A stretch of DNA of 34,691 bases from a bacterium (GCA_021798015.1 JAJZYP010000009.1:1-34691); one strand, 5' to 3'. Shown: positions 17,696 through 26,136, counted from the first letter of the stretch. Notes: generated by a model not told the origin, from the sequence alone. Program-made: numbers and translations.

Positions 17696-18011
17696 GAAGC
17701 TTTATTATAAAATCGGAGAAGTTGCAAAAATAATAGATATTGCACCTTATGTCATAAGATACTGGGAAACTGAATTTACTTTTTTAAAACCATATAAATC
17801 TAAAAGTTCCCACAGGCTTTATTTAAAATCCGATATCGAAAAGCTTTTATTGATAAAGGATTATTTATACAATAAAAAATTTACCATAGAAGGGGCAAAA
17901 AAAGCGATAAAGATAAAATCATCTCAAAAGGATGATAATACGCTGTTTATAAAAAACATTTACAATGAGCTTAATTCTATTAAGTCCCTTTTGTTATCGA
18001 GAAAAAAATAA
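17679..18011 (+). CDS. MerR-family transcriptional regulator
   Basis: A 110-residue protein with an N-terminal winged helix-turn-helix: 'YYKIGEVAKIIDIAPYVIRYWETEF' followed by 'SSHRLYLKSDIEKLLLIKDYLYNKKFTIEGAKKAIK'. This is the short MerR protein habitually encoded after ihfA in Proteobacteria. It lacks a recognisable effector or metal-binding C-terminal domain, so the inducer is unknown. It overlaps ihfA by 17 nt and is followed by surE 2 nt later, indicating one transcript. Confidence 0.88.
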   Translation: MDPADEKLYYKIGEVAKIIDIAPYVIRYWETEFTFLKPYKSKSSHRLYLKSDIEKLLLIKDYLYNKKFTIEGAKKAIKIKSSQKDDNTLFIKNIYNELNSIKSLLLSRKK

Positions 18012-18013
18012 CA

Positions 18014-18823
18014 ATGAATATTCTTCTTTCAAACGATGACGGAGTTTATGCAACAGGTATAAATATCTTATTTGAAGAGCTTAAAAAGTTTGCCGATGTC
18101 GTGATTGTTGCCCCCGACAGAGAAAGAAGCGCAAGTTCCCACTCTTTAACCATCGATAGACCGTTAAGAGTTAATGAAATCAAACCGGATATATTTTCCG
18201 TTGACGGTACACCCACGGATGCCGTTAATATTGCCGTTCACTCCATATTAAAGTCCAAACCTGATTTAATCATATCGGGTATAAATTACGGCGGCAATAT
18301 TTGTGATGATGTTATTTATTCCGGAACCGTGTCTGCGGCGATGGAAGGGGCTATTATGGGAATAAAATCGATAGCCGTTTCATTGGTTGTAAACAAAGGC
18401 GGCGGGTATTTGCCAAAAGACCCGTCTCTTGAAGATGATCTTGAGTTATCGTTTCAAAGGGCGGCTGAGTTTGTTTCAAATCTTGCCGCTTTCGTTCATA
18501 AGTATTTCCTTCCTGAATATACCCTGCTTAATGTAAATATTCCGCAAACGATAATAAATAAACAAAACAGCTTTGAATATCGCATAACAAAACAGGGTAA
18601 GCGTTATTTCGAGGACTTTGTTGTTGAAAAGATAGATCCTCGCGGTAAAAAATATTACTGGATTTGGGGGAAAAATATAAGGTTCGAAGATGCTCCGGGA
18701 AGCGATTACGAGGCTGTTCATAATGGACTTATCTCAATTACTCCTATACACCTCGATATGACAAATTATAAGGCAATGGAAAAATTAAAAAATATCGATT
18801 TCCTTTATAATATTAAATCCTGA
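18014..18823 (+). CDS. surE: 5'-nucleotidase SurE
   Basis: A 269-residue metal-dependent nucleotidase. The metal-binding start 'ILLSNDDGVYATGI' (D8, D9), 'APDRERSASSHSLTIDRPL' and 'SGINYGGNICDDVIYSGTVSAAMEG' are all intact. It hydrolyses nucleoside 5'- or 3'-monophosphates and short polyphosphates, chiefly in stationary-phase survival. The downstream pcm and rpoS-like genes reproduce the classical surE-pcm-rpoS cluster of Proteobacteria, without the nlpD gene normally between pcm and rpoS. Confidence 0.96.
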   Translation: MNILLSNDDGVYATGINILFEELKKFADVVIVAPDRERSASSHSLTIDRPLRVNEIKPDIFSVDGTPTDAVNIAVHSILKSKPDLIISGINYGGNICDDVIYSGTVSAAMEGAIMGIKSIAVSLVVNKGGGYLPKDPSLEDDLELSFQRAAEFVSNLAAFVHKYFLPEYTLLNVNIPQTIINKQNSFEYRITKQGKRYFEDFVVEKIDPRGKKYYWIWGKNIRFEDAPGSDYEAVHNGLISITPIHLDMTNYKAMEKLKNIDFLYNIKS

Positions 18824-18873
18824 TTTGAGTATTCAATACATAGATAGAAATATAAATTAAAAATAAACCAGAC

Positions 18874-18904
18874 TTCCCTCATCCTGTGGGAGGGGACAAG
18901 GGAA
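18874..18904. repeat. Imperfect inverted repeat in the surE-pcm gap
   Basis: TTCCCT (18874-18879) and AGGGAA (18899-18904) flank a G-rich loop (GGGAGGGG). The GAGGTGAG ribosome site of pcm follows immediately. This resembles the short C/G-rich hairpins found in other gaps of this window (24893-24908, 27914-27987) and stands out from the AT-rich background. Confidence 0.4.
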
Positions 18905-18919
18905 AAGAGGTGAGCCCTT

Positions 18920-19564
18920 ATGATAAATTTTAAAAACTCCATAGACAGGGTTACCGAACAGGCTCTCGTTGTGAAGGGAATTACCGATAAAAATGTATTG
19001 GATGCGTTAAGAAAAATTCCAAGAGAGAAATTTGTAGAGGAATCGTTAAAAGAATTAAGTTATTCGGACATACCTCTCCCCATAGGGCATAATCAAACAA
19101 TATCCAGTATTTACACTGTCGCTTTAATGACGCAGTCTCTTCATTTAAATAAAAGCCATAAAATTCTTGAAATAGGAACAGGCTCGGGCTATCAGGCGGC
19201 GATTTTGTCCATGCTTTGTATGAATGTTTTTACGATAGAACGCATAAGGGATTTATCTTTAAAGGCAAGGGATATTGTCGGAAAGCTTAACATTCATAAT
19301 ATTACATTTATTATTGGCGATGGAACGATCGGGTTTAAGGAATACGCCCCTTACGACAGGATACTTGTTACGGCCTGCCCCCCCGATGTTCCAGAGGCGC
19401 TTTTTGCCCAGTTAAGCGAGGGCGGAACAATGGTTATGCCTCTTGAAAATGGCGATTTACAAAATATTTTTGTAATAGAAAAGAAAAATGGTAAAATGTA
19501 TTCTAATAATATTGCCCCTGCAAATTTTGTAAGACTTATAGGTAAGGACGGTTTTAAATCTTAA
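18920..19564 (+). CDS. pcm: Protein-L-isoaspartate O-methyltransferase
   Basis: A 214-residue SAM-dependent methyltransferase that starts repair of isoaspartyl-damaged proteins. The substrate-specific segment 'DIPLPIGHNQTISSIYTVALM' and SAM motif I 'ILEIGTGSGYQAAIL' are clear, followed by 'YDRILVTACPPDVPEAL'. The family length is about 210. GAGGTGA lies upstream of the ATG. It lies between surE and a RpoS-like sigma factor, a conserved stationary-phase grouping. Confidence 0.95.
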   Translation: MINFKNSIDRVTEQALVVKGITDKNVLDALRKIPREKFVEESLKELSYSDIPLPIGHNQTISSIYTVALMTQSLHLNKSHKILEIGTGSGYQAAILSMLCMNVFTIERIRDLSLKARDIVGKLNIHNITFIIGDGTIGFKEYAPYDRILVTACPPDVPEALFAQLSEGGTMVMPLENGDLQNIFVIEKKNGKMYSNNIAPANFVRLIGKDGFKS

Positions 19565-19589
19565 CCATTTATTTTAATTATTTATAATC

Positions 19590-20504
19590 TTGGGAACAAA
19601 AACTAATAAAGATGCCGAGTCTGTAGCCTTAGAAAACAGCGAAAAAGCCGCCGCCGCTCCGTTTGCCGATAATATTATATCCCGGCAATATTTAAAATAT
19701 CTTAAAAAATACCCTCTTTTAACAAAAGAAGAGGAGTATAATCTTGCCTTAAAAGTTCAGGATGGGGATAAAGAAGCCAGAGACTTAATGATTAAATCTA
19801 ACCTTGGGCTTGTCATTAATGTGGCAAAAAGATTTCTTGGAAGAGGACTTTCGTTTGACGATTTAATTATGGAAGGAAATATCGGGCTTATGAAGGCTGT
19901 CGATAAATTTATTCCTAAAAAGGGCTTTAGGTTTTCAACTTACGCTATATGGTGGATAAGACAGTCTATCGAAAGGGGGATATTAAATTCCGGCAGGCTT
20001 ATAAGGCTTCCTATACATATTTCCGAAAACCTTTTTAAATATTCAAGGGCGGCAAGGGATATGACAGGTGAGCTGGAAAGAGAACCAAATATGGGTGAAA
20101 TTGCAAAACATATGGGAATCGAGGAAAAAAAACTTGAAAAGATTTTGGGTTTTATAGGAAATATTTACTCCCTTGATTTTTCCTTTGCGCAGAATCAAAA
20201 TCAGGATGGTGAACAAAATTTAGCCCTTGCAAATGTTATAAAAGAGGATGAGGAAAATACATCCTCTTTTGATATGCTCGATAAAATAGAGACATTAAAA
20301 CTATTAAACAGATGGCTTTTAATGCTTGGTGATATAGAAAGAAAGGTCATAATACTACGATACGGACTTAACTATGAAAAGCCGATGACGCTTAATGAGA
20401 TAGGACTTATTTTTAATCTCACTAAAGAGCGCATCAGACAGATTGAGGTTAAGGCGTTAAAAAAGCTTAAAAATATGGCTAAAGAAGCAGGAATGGACGG
20501 TTAA
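19590..20504 (+). CDS. rpoS: RNA polymerase sigma factor, RpoS-like
   Basis: A 304-residue group 2 sigma70-family factor. Region 1.2/2 is visible from 'LTKEEEYNLALKVQ' through 'FSTYAIWWIRQSIERGI', region 3 around 'LEREPNMGEIAKHMG', and region 4 with the helix-turn-helix 'MTLNEIGLIFNLTKERIRQIE'. It lacks the long region 1.1 of RpoD and the RpoH box, and it follows surE-pcm as rpoS does elsewhere. It directs RNA polymerase to stationary-phase or stress promoters. Start TTG 19590 is the only usual start codon after the upstream in-frame stop at 19575, and it has no visible ribosome site, so expression may be translationally limited. Confidence 0.88.
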   Translation: MGTKTNKDAESVALENSEKAAAAPFADNIISRQYLKYLKKYPLLTKEEEYNLALKVQDGDKEARDLMIKSNLGLVINVAKRFLGRGLSFDDLIMEGNIGLMKAVDKFIPKKGFRFSTYAIWWIRQSIERGILNSGRLIRLPIHISENLFKYSRAARDMTGELEREPNMGEIAKHMGIEEKKLEKILGFIGNIYSLDFSFAQNQNQDGEQNLALANVIKEDEENTSSFDMLDKIETLKLLNRWLLMLGDIERKVIILRYGLNYEKPMTLNEIGLIFNLTKERIRQIEVKALKKLKNMAKEAGMDG

Positions 20505-20510
20505 TTTCAA

Positions 20511-22277
20511 ATGCTAATAACTGAGCCTGAAAAAACCAAGGAAATTATCGGCGCTATATCTAAATATGAAAAAATCTCTTCGAACTTAATCAGTATCATC
20601 CAGACCCACATATCACGCGTTTTTATAACGCCCGGATTTGTCTATAAACAAAAAAAACCCGTTAATTTTAGGTTTGTGGATTATTCATCATTAGAAAAAA
20701 GAAAATTTTTTGCAAGAAAGGAACTGTCTTTAAATAGAAGGACTTGTTCCGGTATATATCTGGATTTGGTGGAATTAAGGCAAAAAAATGAAGATATTTT
20801 TATCGGGTTTAAAGGCGGAGCATTAAAGGATGTTTTTGTAAGAATGAGGCATGTGGACGGCGAAAGGTTTTTAAATAATATATTGGATTCGTTTAATAAA
20901 AATGACGTTAAAAATTATAAATTTAATAAATTAGATGTTTTAAAAAGGGTTGCAAGAAGAATTTATCTATTTCATAAAAACGCAAAATCGTCAAAAAGGA
21001 TAAGTAGTTTTGGTAAAACTGAGGTTTATAGGGAGAACTGGGAGGATAACCTTTTATCCGTTAAAAAACTTGTAAGCGGCTTTAAGGATTTTAATGAAGC
21101 CGAATGGGTAAATGAAGCTAAAAGCGCTGCGGGAGTTGATGTAAACAGCCTTGCGGGTATTCTCGAATATATGGAGAAGTCTTACGATGAGTTCTTACAA
21201 TCGAGGTTATTTAACGAGTTTGTAAATTTCAGGATCAAAAACGGTTTTATTAAAGACTTGCACGGCGATTTAAGAATGGAACATGTAGCCGTTATCGATG
21301 AAGGAAGGATTAACGGCGTGTGTTTAATGGATTGCGTGGAATTTAACGAGAAGTTTAGAAATCAGGATTTGTATTTAGATATTGCATTTTTACTTATGGA
21401 TTTTGAGTTTAACGGCTTTTTTTATGAATCCGTCCTATTTTTTAATTATTACAAGGGGTTTTTCAACTACAAAAGCGATATAGAAGAATATGAAAAATAT
21501 GAACCTTTTATAATTCCTTTTTTTAAAACATACAGGTCTATCGTAAGGACAAAGATTTCTTTCCTCTCTAACAGGTTTAAAGAAGGCTTACAACATTTAA
21601 ATTTAGCCCTGTTTTATATTGAGTTTTTAAAAAAACCCGTTGTTATTCTTAATATCGGTTTATCCGGCAGCGGAAAGACCATTCTTTCCGATTTGCTGGC
21701 AAACTATTTTTATTCTCAAAACATAAAATCAGACAGATTAAGGCAAGAGATGTTTGGCTTTACGGATAAAATATTTAAATATGGCAGGAATGCAAGTAAA
21801 ATGGTTTATGACAATATGTTCCAAGAAGGGGTTAAGCGGTTTAACGAAGGTAAAAATGTGATATTTGATGCAACATTCTTAAAGAGAGAGCACAGAGAAA
21901 AATTTATTGACTATTTTAAAAAAAAAGACTGTCATTTTATTATTATATACTCTAAAATATATGGGGATAAAGAAAAAGTTATACTAAGAAGGCTTGAAAA
22001 GAGAAAAGAGGGAGGTCAAAAGATATCAGGCTTAAAAAAGGGGACTGATGACGTGGGTGGAAAATTTGAAAAAGAATATTCGGAAGCCGATATATCGGTT
22101 TACCTGAACCAAAAAAGGGTGTTTGAGGAGCCCGAGCCGCAGTTCAAGAATTTGTCATCATTTCAAAACCAAAAAGATGCCGCGAATATTAGTTTTATAA
22201 CAGTAGATGCGTCTTTAGAATTAAACGAGCGGTTTAATTATGTATTTGAAAAAATAAGCGGGATAAAGGCTTTATAA
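20511..22277 (+). CDS. Fused aminoglycoside-phosphotransferase-like kinase and P-loop ATPase
   Basis: A 588-residue two-domain protein of the COG2187-COG0645 type. The N-terminal half resembles small-molecule kinases, with catalytic 'LHGDLRMEHVAV' (H251, D253). The C-terminal half is a zeta-toxin/kinase-like P-loop NTPase with Walker A GLSGSGKT (383-390) and 'NVIFDATFLKREHREKF'. The family is widespread and its substrate is unknown; despite the annotation name it is not evidence of antibiotic resistance. Between 'RRLEKRKE' and 'SEADISVYLNQ' there is a hydrophilic stretch of about 20 residues that seems to be an insertion relative to what I recall of the family. It starts 7 nt after the sigma factor gene and ends 1 nt before the GT39 gene. 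Confidence 0.82.
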   Translation: MLITEPEKTKEIIGAISKYEKISSNLISIIQTHISRVFITPGFVYKQKKPVNFRFVDYSSLEKRKFFARKELSLNRRTCSGIYLDLVELRQKNEDIFIGFKGGALKDVFVRMRHVDGERFLNNILDSFNKNDVKNYKFNKLDVLKRVARRIYLFHKNAKSSKRISSFGKTEVYRENWEDNLLSVKKLVSGFKDFNEAEWVNEAKSAAGVDVNSLAGILEYMEKSYDEFLQSRLFNEFVNFRIKNGFIKDLHGDLRMEHVAVIDEGRINGVCLMDCVEFNEKFRNQDLYLDIAFLLMDFEFNGFFYESVLFFNYYKGFFNYKSDIEEYEKYEPFIIPFFKTYRSIVRTKISFLSNRFKEGLQHLNLALFYIEFLKKPVVILNIGLSGSGKTILSDLLANYFYSQNIKSDRLRQEMFGFTDKIFKYGRNASKMVYDNMFQEGVKRFNEGKNVIFDATFLKREHREKFIDYFKKKDCHFIIIYSKIYGDKEKVILRRLEKRKEGGQKISGLKKGTDDVGGKFEKEYSEADISVYLNQKRVFEEPEPQFKNLSSFQNQKDAANISFITVDASLELNERFNYVFEKISGIKAL

Positions 22278-22278
22278 A

Positions 22279-24096
22279 TTGGAAAGGGCGATAGATAAAC
22301 TTTTGGAATATTTTAATACATATTACGATAGATATAAGTATGAATTTTATCTAATTTTATTATCCGTATTAGTTTTCATTATACATTTACATCTTGCCTC
22401 CACTTTAAACTTGGGCAATGACGAGGCTCACTACTATGTCTGGTCGCTAAAACCGTCGTTTGGTTACCTTGACGATGCCCCTTTCGTCAGTTATATTATC
22501 TATTTTTTTACTAAGCTTTTTGGAAAGAGCGAGCTTAGTGTCAGGCTCGGCGCGATTATTTTTTCGTTTTTAGACGGCTTTTTAATATATTATCTTTCGT
22601 ATTTGCTCTTTAGAAATAAAAGGGCATCTTTTTTTGCTTTTTTGTTTTTTTTATCGGCATTAATATTTAGTACCGTTCTATCCGTTATGATGATGCCTGA
22701 CGCGTCTCTTTTGTTTTTCTATCTGTGTTTTTTAGTTATCTTTTATAAAACCCTCGGGTACAGAAATAAAAAAGGTAAAGCCGAAGATGGTTTAGAAAAA
22801 CAGCGAAGGTTCAATGATAGCTTATTGCTATGGATACTTACCGGGGTTTTTTTGGGCCTTGCATTTTTAAGCAAATATACCGCGGCTTTAATCCCTCCTT
22901 CCGTTTTCTTATATTTATTAGTTTCTAAGAAAAATAGGGCTGTTTTAAAAACATTTTATCCGTATCTGGCTCTTGCTATTGCCCTTCTTGTTTTCTCACC
23001 TGTAATTTATTGGAATTTTACGCATAATTTTATATCCTTTAAATTTCAGCTTTCACACGGTTTTTCACACCCTACGCCCGGAATTTCTCTATTTATAGAC
23101 GGATGGCTTGGGCAATTTTTAGTAATTACGCCGTTTATCTATCTGTTTTTAATTGGAACATTCGGTTATTCTATAAAATTTGTTTTGTTTAAAAAGCGGC
23201 ATGATTTAAATATAAAGGGGTCTGATTTCAAATCAGACCCCTTTATTGATAACCTGAAGGCAGAATCCTACGCGGATATTGCCGAGGGGTTTTTATATTC
23301 CATCTGTTTATCGCTTCCTATTTTAGTTTTCTTTATTGTAAACGGATATTCGCATAGGATTCTTGTTCACTGGCCAGATATAGGTTATATGACCGCATTT
23401 CCTATTATGGGGTATGTTGCGGATAGGATTAGCGGAAAAGGAAACCGGATGAAACTCTGGGAAAAATTCAAATTAAATGCCGCCAAATCTTATGTATATT
23501 TTGCAATTTTTTTTGGCTTTTTCTTATGTTTTGTTTTATACAATCAGATTTATTATAATTCAATACCGGTAGGAAAAATAATAAGATATATCGATAAGGA
23601 AAAGCAGCTTAAAAAAAGCGAAATATTTTCATTAATACCACATATCCCCGGAAAACCAAAAACGGCAGATATAACGAATGATCTTTTTGGGTGGAAAATG
23701 AGTGCAAAATATATCGGCATTGTTTTTAAAAGGTGTGAAGCCGTTTATCATCCGCTTTTTATCCTGACGCATCACTATGCCATAGCCGATGAGCTTGTCT
23801 ATTACGGAGGATATAAGCCTGCGAGGAATATTTACAACATATCCGGATTTTTAAATCAATACGACTTATGGCAAAATTTAAACAAAATAAACGGGGAAAA
23901 TGCAATTTTTATAATGGATAATAAGTATATGATAAATCCGATACGGACATATAAGAAGGATTTTAAATCCATAAAAGAAATAGGCAGACTTGATATATAT
24001 GTTAAATTTAGACCTGTTAGGGTATATTATCTGTATTTGATGAAAGATTTTAACGCAAAAAAGGCTATAATACATATTAAAAGAAGGATGTATTGA
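22279..24096 (+). CDS. GT39/ArnT-like polytopic glycosyltransferase
   Basis: A 605-residue membrane protein with roughly ten membrane segments in the first 430 residues and a soluble C-terminal part. The catalytic first loop carries acidic residues in 'LGNDEAHYYVWSLKPSFGYLDD' as in PMT_2/ArnT proteins, which transfer sugars from polyprenyl-phosphate donors to lipids or proteins on the periplasmic side. The adjacent dolichol-phosphate-mannose-synthase-like gene probably makes the donor. Residues about 312-323 are encoded by a perfect 35-bp palindrome inserted in frame. The TTG start follows the previous stop with no separate ribosome site, suggesting coupled translation. Confidence 0.82.
   Translation: MERAIDKLLEYFNTYYDRYKYEFYLILLSVLVFIIHLHLASTLNLGNDEAHYYVWSLKPSFGYLDDAPFVSYIIYFFTKLFGKSELSVRLGAIIFSFLDGFLIYYLSYLLFRNKRASFFAFLFFLSALIFSTVLSVMMMPDASLLFFYLCFLVIFYKTLGYRNKKGKAEDGLEKQRRFNDSLLLWILTGVFLGLAFLSKYTAALIPPSVFLYLLVSKKNRAVLKTFYPYLALAIALLVFSPVIYWNFTHNFISFKFQLSHGFSHPTPGISLFIDGWLGQFLVITPFIYLFLIGTFGYSIKFVLFKKRHDLNIKGSDFKSDPFIDNLKAESYADIAEGFLYSICLSLPILVFFIVNGYSHRILVHWPDIGYMTAFPIMGYVADRISGKGNRMKLWEKFKLNAAKSYVYFAIFFGFFLCFVLYNQIYYNSIPVGKIIRYIDKEKQLKKSEIFSLIPHIPGKPKTADITNDLFGWKMSAKYIGIVFKRCEAVYHPLFILTHHYAIADELVYYGGYKPARNIYNISGFLNQYDLWQNLNKINGENAIFIMDNKYMINPIRTYKKDFKSIKEIGRLDIYVKFRPVRVYYLYLMKDFNAKKAIIHIKRRMY
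23212..23246. repeat. Palindromic element inserted in frame in the GT39 gene
   Basis: ATAAAGGGGTCTGATTT and its exact reverse complement, 17 bp each, flank a single C. Codons through it read I-K-G-S-D-F-K-S-D-P-F-I with no stop, so it is translated in a cytoplasmic or periplasmic loop after 'FVLFKKRHDLN'. The core GGGTCTGATTT matches the palindrome at 26072-26116, making it a dispersed family. Confidence 0.85.
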
Positions 24097-24117
24097 TTTA
24101 ATTTTTATTTATTTTTT

Positions 24118-24888
24118 ATGAACATACTCGTGGCAATACCCACATATAATGAAAAAGAAAATGTCGGAAAGATGATAAAATCAGTTTTAAATCTAAACGA
24201 CAATGAAACGGTTAAGGGATTAAACATTAAGATAAGCCTTGTTATAATAGACGATAACTCGCAGGATGGAACGTGGGAAATCGTGAAAAGTTTTATTGAA
24301 AATAACGGAAAGAATGAAAATACTGGCAGATTTAAAAATAATCTGTTTTTAATCGAAAGGGAAAAGAAATCAGGTCTTGGAACGGCTTATGTCGCGGCAT
24401 TTAAGTTTGCCATAGACAGGGGTTTTGATTATGTTATTACGATGGATTGCGATTTTTCCCATAATCCGGATGAAATTGCCGGTTTTATCAGCCTTATGAA
24501 TGATAAAAAATATGGGATGATTGTTGGTTCAAGATATATAGGTGGAATAAGGATAATAAACTGGAGTATGAAGCGGCTTTTAATATCATATTTTGCCAAT
24601 ATTTACGCTAAATTAATTACAGGGGTTAAAATAGATGATTTGACGGGCGGTTTCAATATGTACGATGTAAACTGTCTTAAAAAGATAAATTTAGACGGCA
24701 TTAACTCAAGGGGGTATGCTTTTCAAATTGAAATGAAATATAGGGTGAAGAAAGAGGCAGGTGAAGGTTTTGAGGAATATCCGATAATATTTTATGAAAG
24801 AACTAGGGGCAAATCCAAGATGTCAAACGGCATTATTTTTGAAGCCTTTTTTACTGTAATTAAACTCAGGCTTGGGCTCTATAAATAA
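24118..24888 (+). CDS. GT2 polyprenyl-phosphate sugar synthase (dolichol-phosphate mannosyltransferase-like)
   Basis: A 256-residue GT-A fold glycosyltransferase with 'ILVAIPTYNEKENVGKMI', 'LVIIDDNSQDGTWEIV', 'KKSGLGTAYVAAFKFAID', the DxD-type 'TMDCDFSHNPDEI' and 'GSRYIGG'. This is the pattern of DPM1-like polyprenol monophosphomannose synthases without the GtrA-like membrane domain. It transfers a hexose from a nucleotide sugar to a polyprenyl phosphate in the cytoplasmic leaflet. The GT39 gene 21 nt upstream is the likely user of the lipid-linked sugar. The identity of the sugar is not shown by the sequence. Confidence 0.88.
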   Translation: MNILVAIPTYNEKENVGKMIKSVLNLNDNETVKGLNIKISLVIIDDNSQDGTWEIVKSFIENNGKNENTGRFKNNLFLIEREKKSGLGTAYVAAFKFAIDRGFDYVITMDCDFSHNPDEIAGFISLMNDKKYGMIVGSRYIGGIRIINWSMKRLLISYFANIYAKLITGVKIDDLTGGFNMYDVNCLKKINLDGINSRGYAFQIEMKYRVKKEAGEGFEEYPIIFYERTRGKSKMSNGIIFEAFFTVIKLRLGLYK

Positions 24889-24955
24889 TTTCCCTCTTTT
24901 GGAGGGGTGTCAGGCTTTGCTTGATGTGGTGTCCATTTTCCTGTTTTTTTTGTAT

Positions 24956-24984
24956 TTGAATTTAATTTTATGATAATATATAAT
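24956..24984 (+). promoter_or_regulatory. Sigma70-type promoter of apt
   Basis: TTGAAT (24956-24961), a 17-bp spacer and a perfect TATAAT (24979-24984) lie about 33 nt before the apt start. The gap upstream also holds a small CCCTC/GAGGG hairpin (24893-24908) that may end the glycosyltransferase transcript, although it lacks a clear U-tract. Confidence 0.75.
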
Positions 24985-25016
24985 AATTTAGTTTTTTTAG
25001 TCGAGGTGAATAAACT

Positions 25017-25565
25017 ATGGATGAGTTAGGCATCGTCAGTTCAATTGATGATTTAAAGGGTTTTGTCAGGGAAATTCAAGATTTTCCTAAAAAAGGGATT
25101 AATTTTAAAGATATTACACCTCTCCTTGCAAACCCAAAGGCTTTTGCATTTTCCATCGACAGTCTTGTAAATAAGTATCTAAACGAAAATATTGATTATG
25201 TTGTTTGTATAGAGGCGAGGGGTTTTGTGATTGGTTCAGCGCTTGCTTACAGGCTTGGAGCAGGGGTAATATTAATTAGAAAGCCCGGTAAACTTCCATA
25301 TGAGTGCAGTTCGTTAAACTATGACCTTGAATATGGAAGCGCAACGTTAGAAATTCATAAGGACGCATTAAAAAAAGGGGATAGGGTAATTGTAGCCGAT
25401 GATGTTCTGGCAACCGGCGGCACGGCGCTTGCGACAATCGACCTTGTCAAGGGTTTTGGTGCAAATGTGGCGGATACGGTATTTTTGGCCGAGCTTTCAT
25501 TTTTAAACGGAAGAGATAAATTAAAGCCATATACTATTAATTCCTTGATGAAATTTGATTATTGA
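25017..25565 (+). CDS. apt: Adenine phosphoribosyltransferase
   Basis: A 182-residue type I phosphoribosyltransferase. 'REIQDFPKKGINFKDITPLL' and 'CIEARGFVIGSALAYRLGAG' are typical of Apt, and the PRPP loop is VIVADDVLATGGTA (125-138). It salvages adenine to AMP with PRPP. A near-consensus promoter and the GAGGTGAAT ribosome site lie upstream. It appears to be its own unit before the cytochrome gene. Confidence 0.96.
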   Translation: MDELGIVSSIDDLKGFVREIQDFPKKGINFKDITPLLANPKAFAFSIDSLVNKYLNENIDYVVCIEARGFVIGSALAYRLGAGVILIRKPGKLPYECSSLNYDLEYGSATLEIHKDALKKGDRVIVADDVLATGGTALATIDLVKGFGANVADTVFLAELSFLNGRDKLKPYTINSLMKFDY

Positions 25566-25668
25566 TAACGATATTAACGATATTAAATTAAACGGTTAAC
25601 TTAAAATTAAAACAAAATAAATTATTTAAATTTTTAAATATAAATTAAGTATAAATTAAGGGGGGTTT

Positions 25669-26058
25669 ATGAAAAAGGGTTTTACAATTATTTTTATCGT
25701 TCTTGTTATTGTTTTAGGTTATATTGTTATTCATGCGATTACTGCGCCGGTTAAATTATCGGCCGCGCAGCTTGGATACCAGCTCATTCACTCTAACAAA
25801 ACAGGGATTGATTGTTTTGCCTGTCATACTATAAACGGAAAGGGTGGAAATATTGGACCTAATCTCTCGAAAGAAGGTGCGCTTAAACATTCTATCAAAT
25901 GGCTTGAGGTACAAATTGCGACACCTTCAAAACATTTTAAATCTGGTTCTATGGTTAAGATAAACGGTAAAACATATATGGCTATTATGCCCGACCACAA
26001 AATGCTTTCCAAAAAAGAGCTTTTTGAGCTTGCCTCATACCTAGACTCATTAAAGTAA
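25669..26058 (+). CDS. Small membrane-anchored class I c-type cytochrome
   Basis: A 129-residue protein with an N-terminal signal or anchor helix (residues 4-26) and one heme-binding motif C49-F-A-C52-H53, followed by 'GGNIGPNLS'. The distal ligand is probably M107 in 'AIMPDHKMLS'. This is the class I, COG2010-type layout of a single-heme electron carrier facing the periplasm, loosely tethered if the signal is not cleaved. GGGGGG lies before the ATG. No oxidase or reductase genes are adjacent; the Cyc2-like cytochrome-porin gene is 2.6 kb downstream and could be a partner, which is inference. Confidence 0.88.
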   Translation: MKKGFTIIFIVLVIVLGYIVIHAITAPVKLSAAQLGYQLIHSNKTGIDCFACHTINGKGGNIGPNLSKEGALKHSIKWLEVQIATPSKHFKSGSMVKINGKTYMAIMPDHKMLSKKELFELASYLDSLK

Positions 26059-26071
26059 GCATCATTTTTGT

Positions 26072-26116
26072 TTAGAAAAAAGGAGTCTGATTTGAAATCA
26101 GACCCCTTTTTTCTAA
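26072..26116 (+). terminator. Palindromic element acting as terminator after the cytochrome c gene
   Basis: A 22-bp arm, TTAGAAAAAAGGAGTCTGAT plus TT, pairs with AAATCAGACCCCTTTTTTCT plus AA with one mismatch and a one-base loop. The run of Ts in the right arm gives it the form of an efficient bidirectional terminator. It shares the GTCTGATTT/AAATCAGACCCC core with the palindrome inside the GT39 gene. Confidence 0.8.
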
Positions 26117-26136
26117 TGAAAATTTTTTTTGAAATA

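Noticed and set aside
20511-22277. Aminoglycoside resistance gene
   Set aside because: Only the kinase fold is shared; the COG2187-COG0645 fusion is a widespread housekeeping-type protein of unknown substrate.
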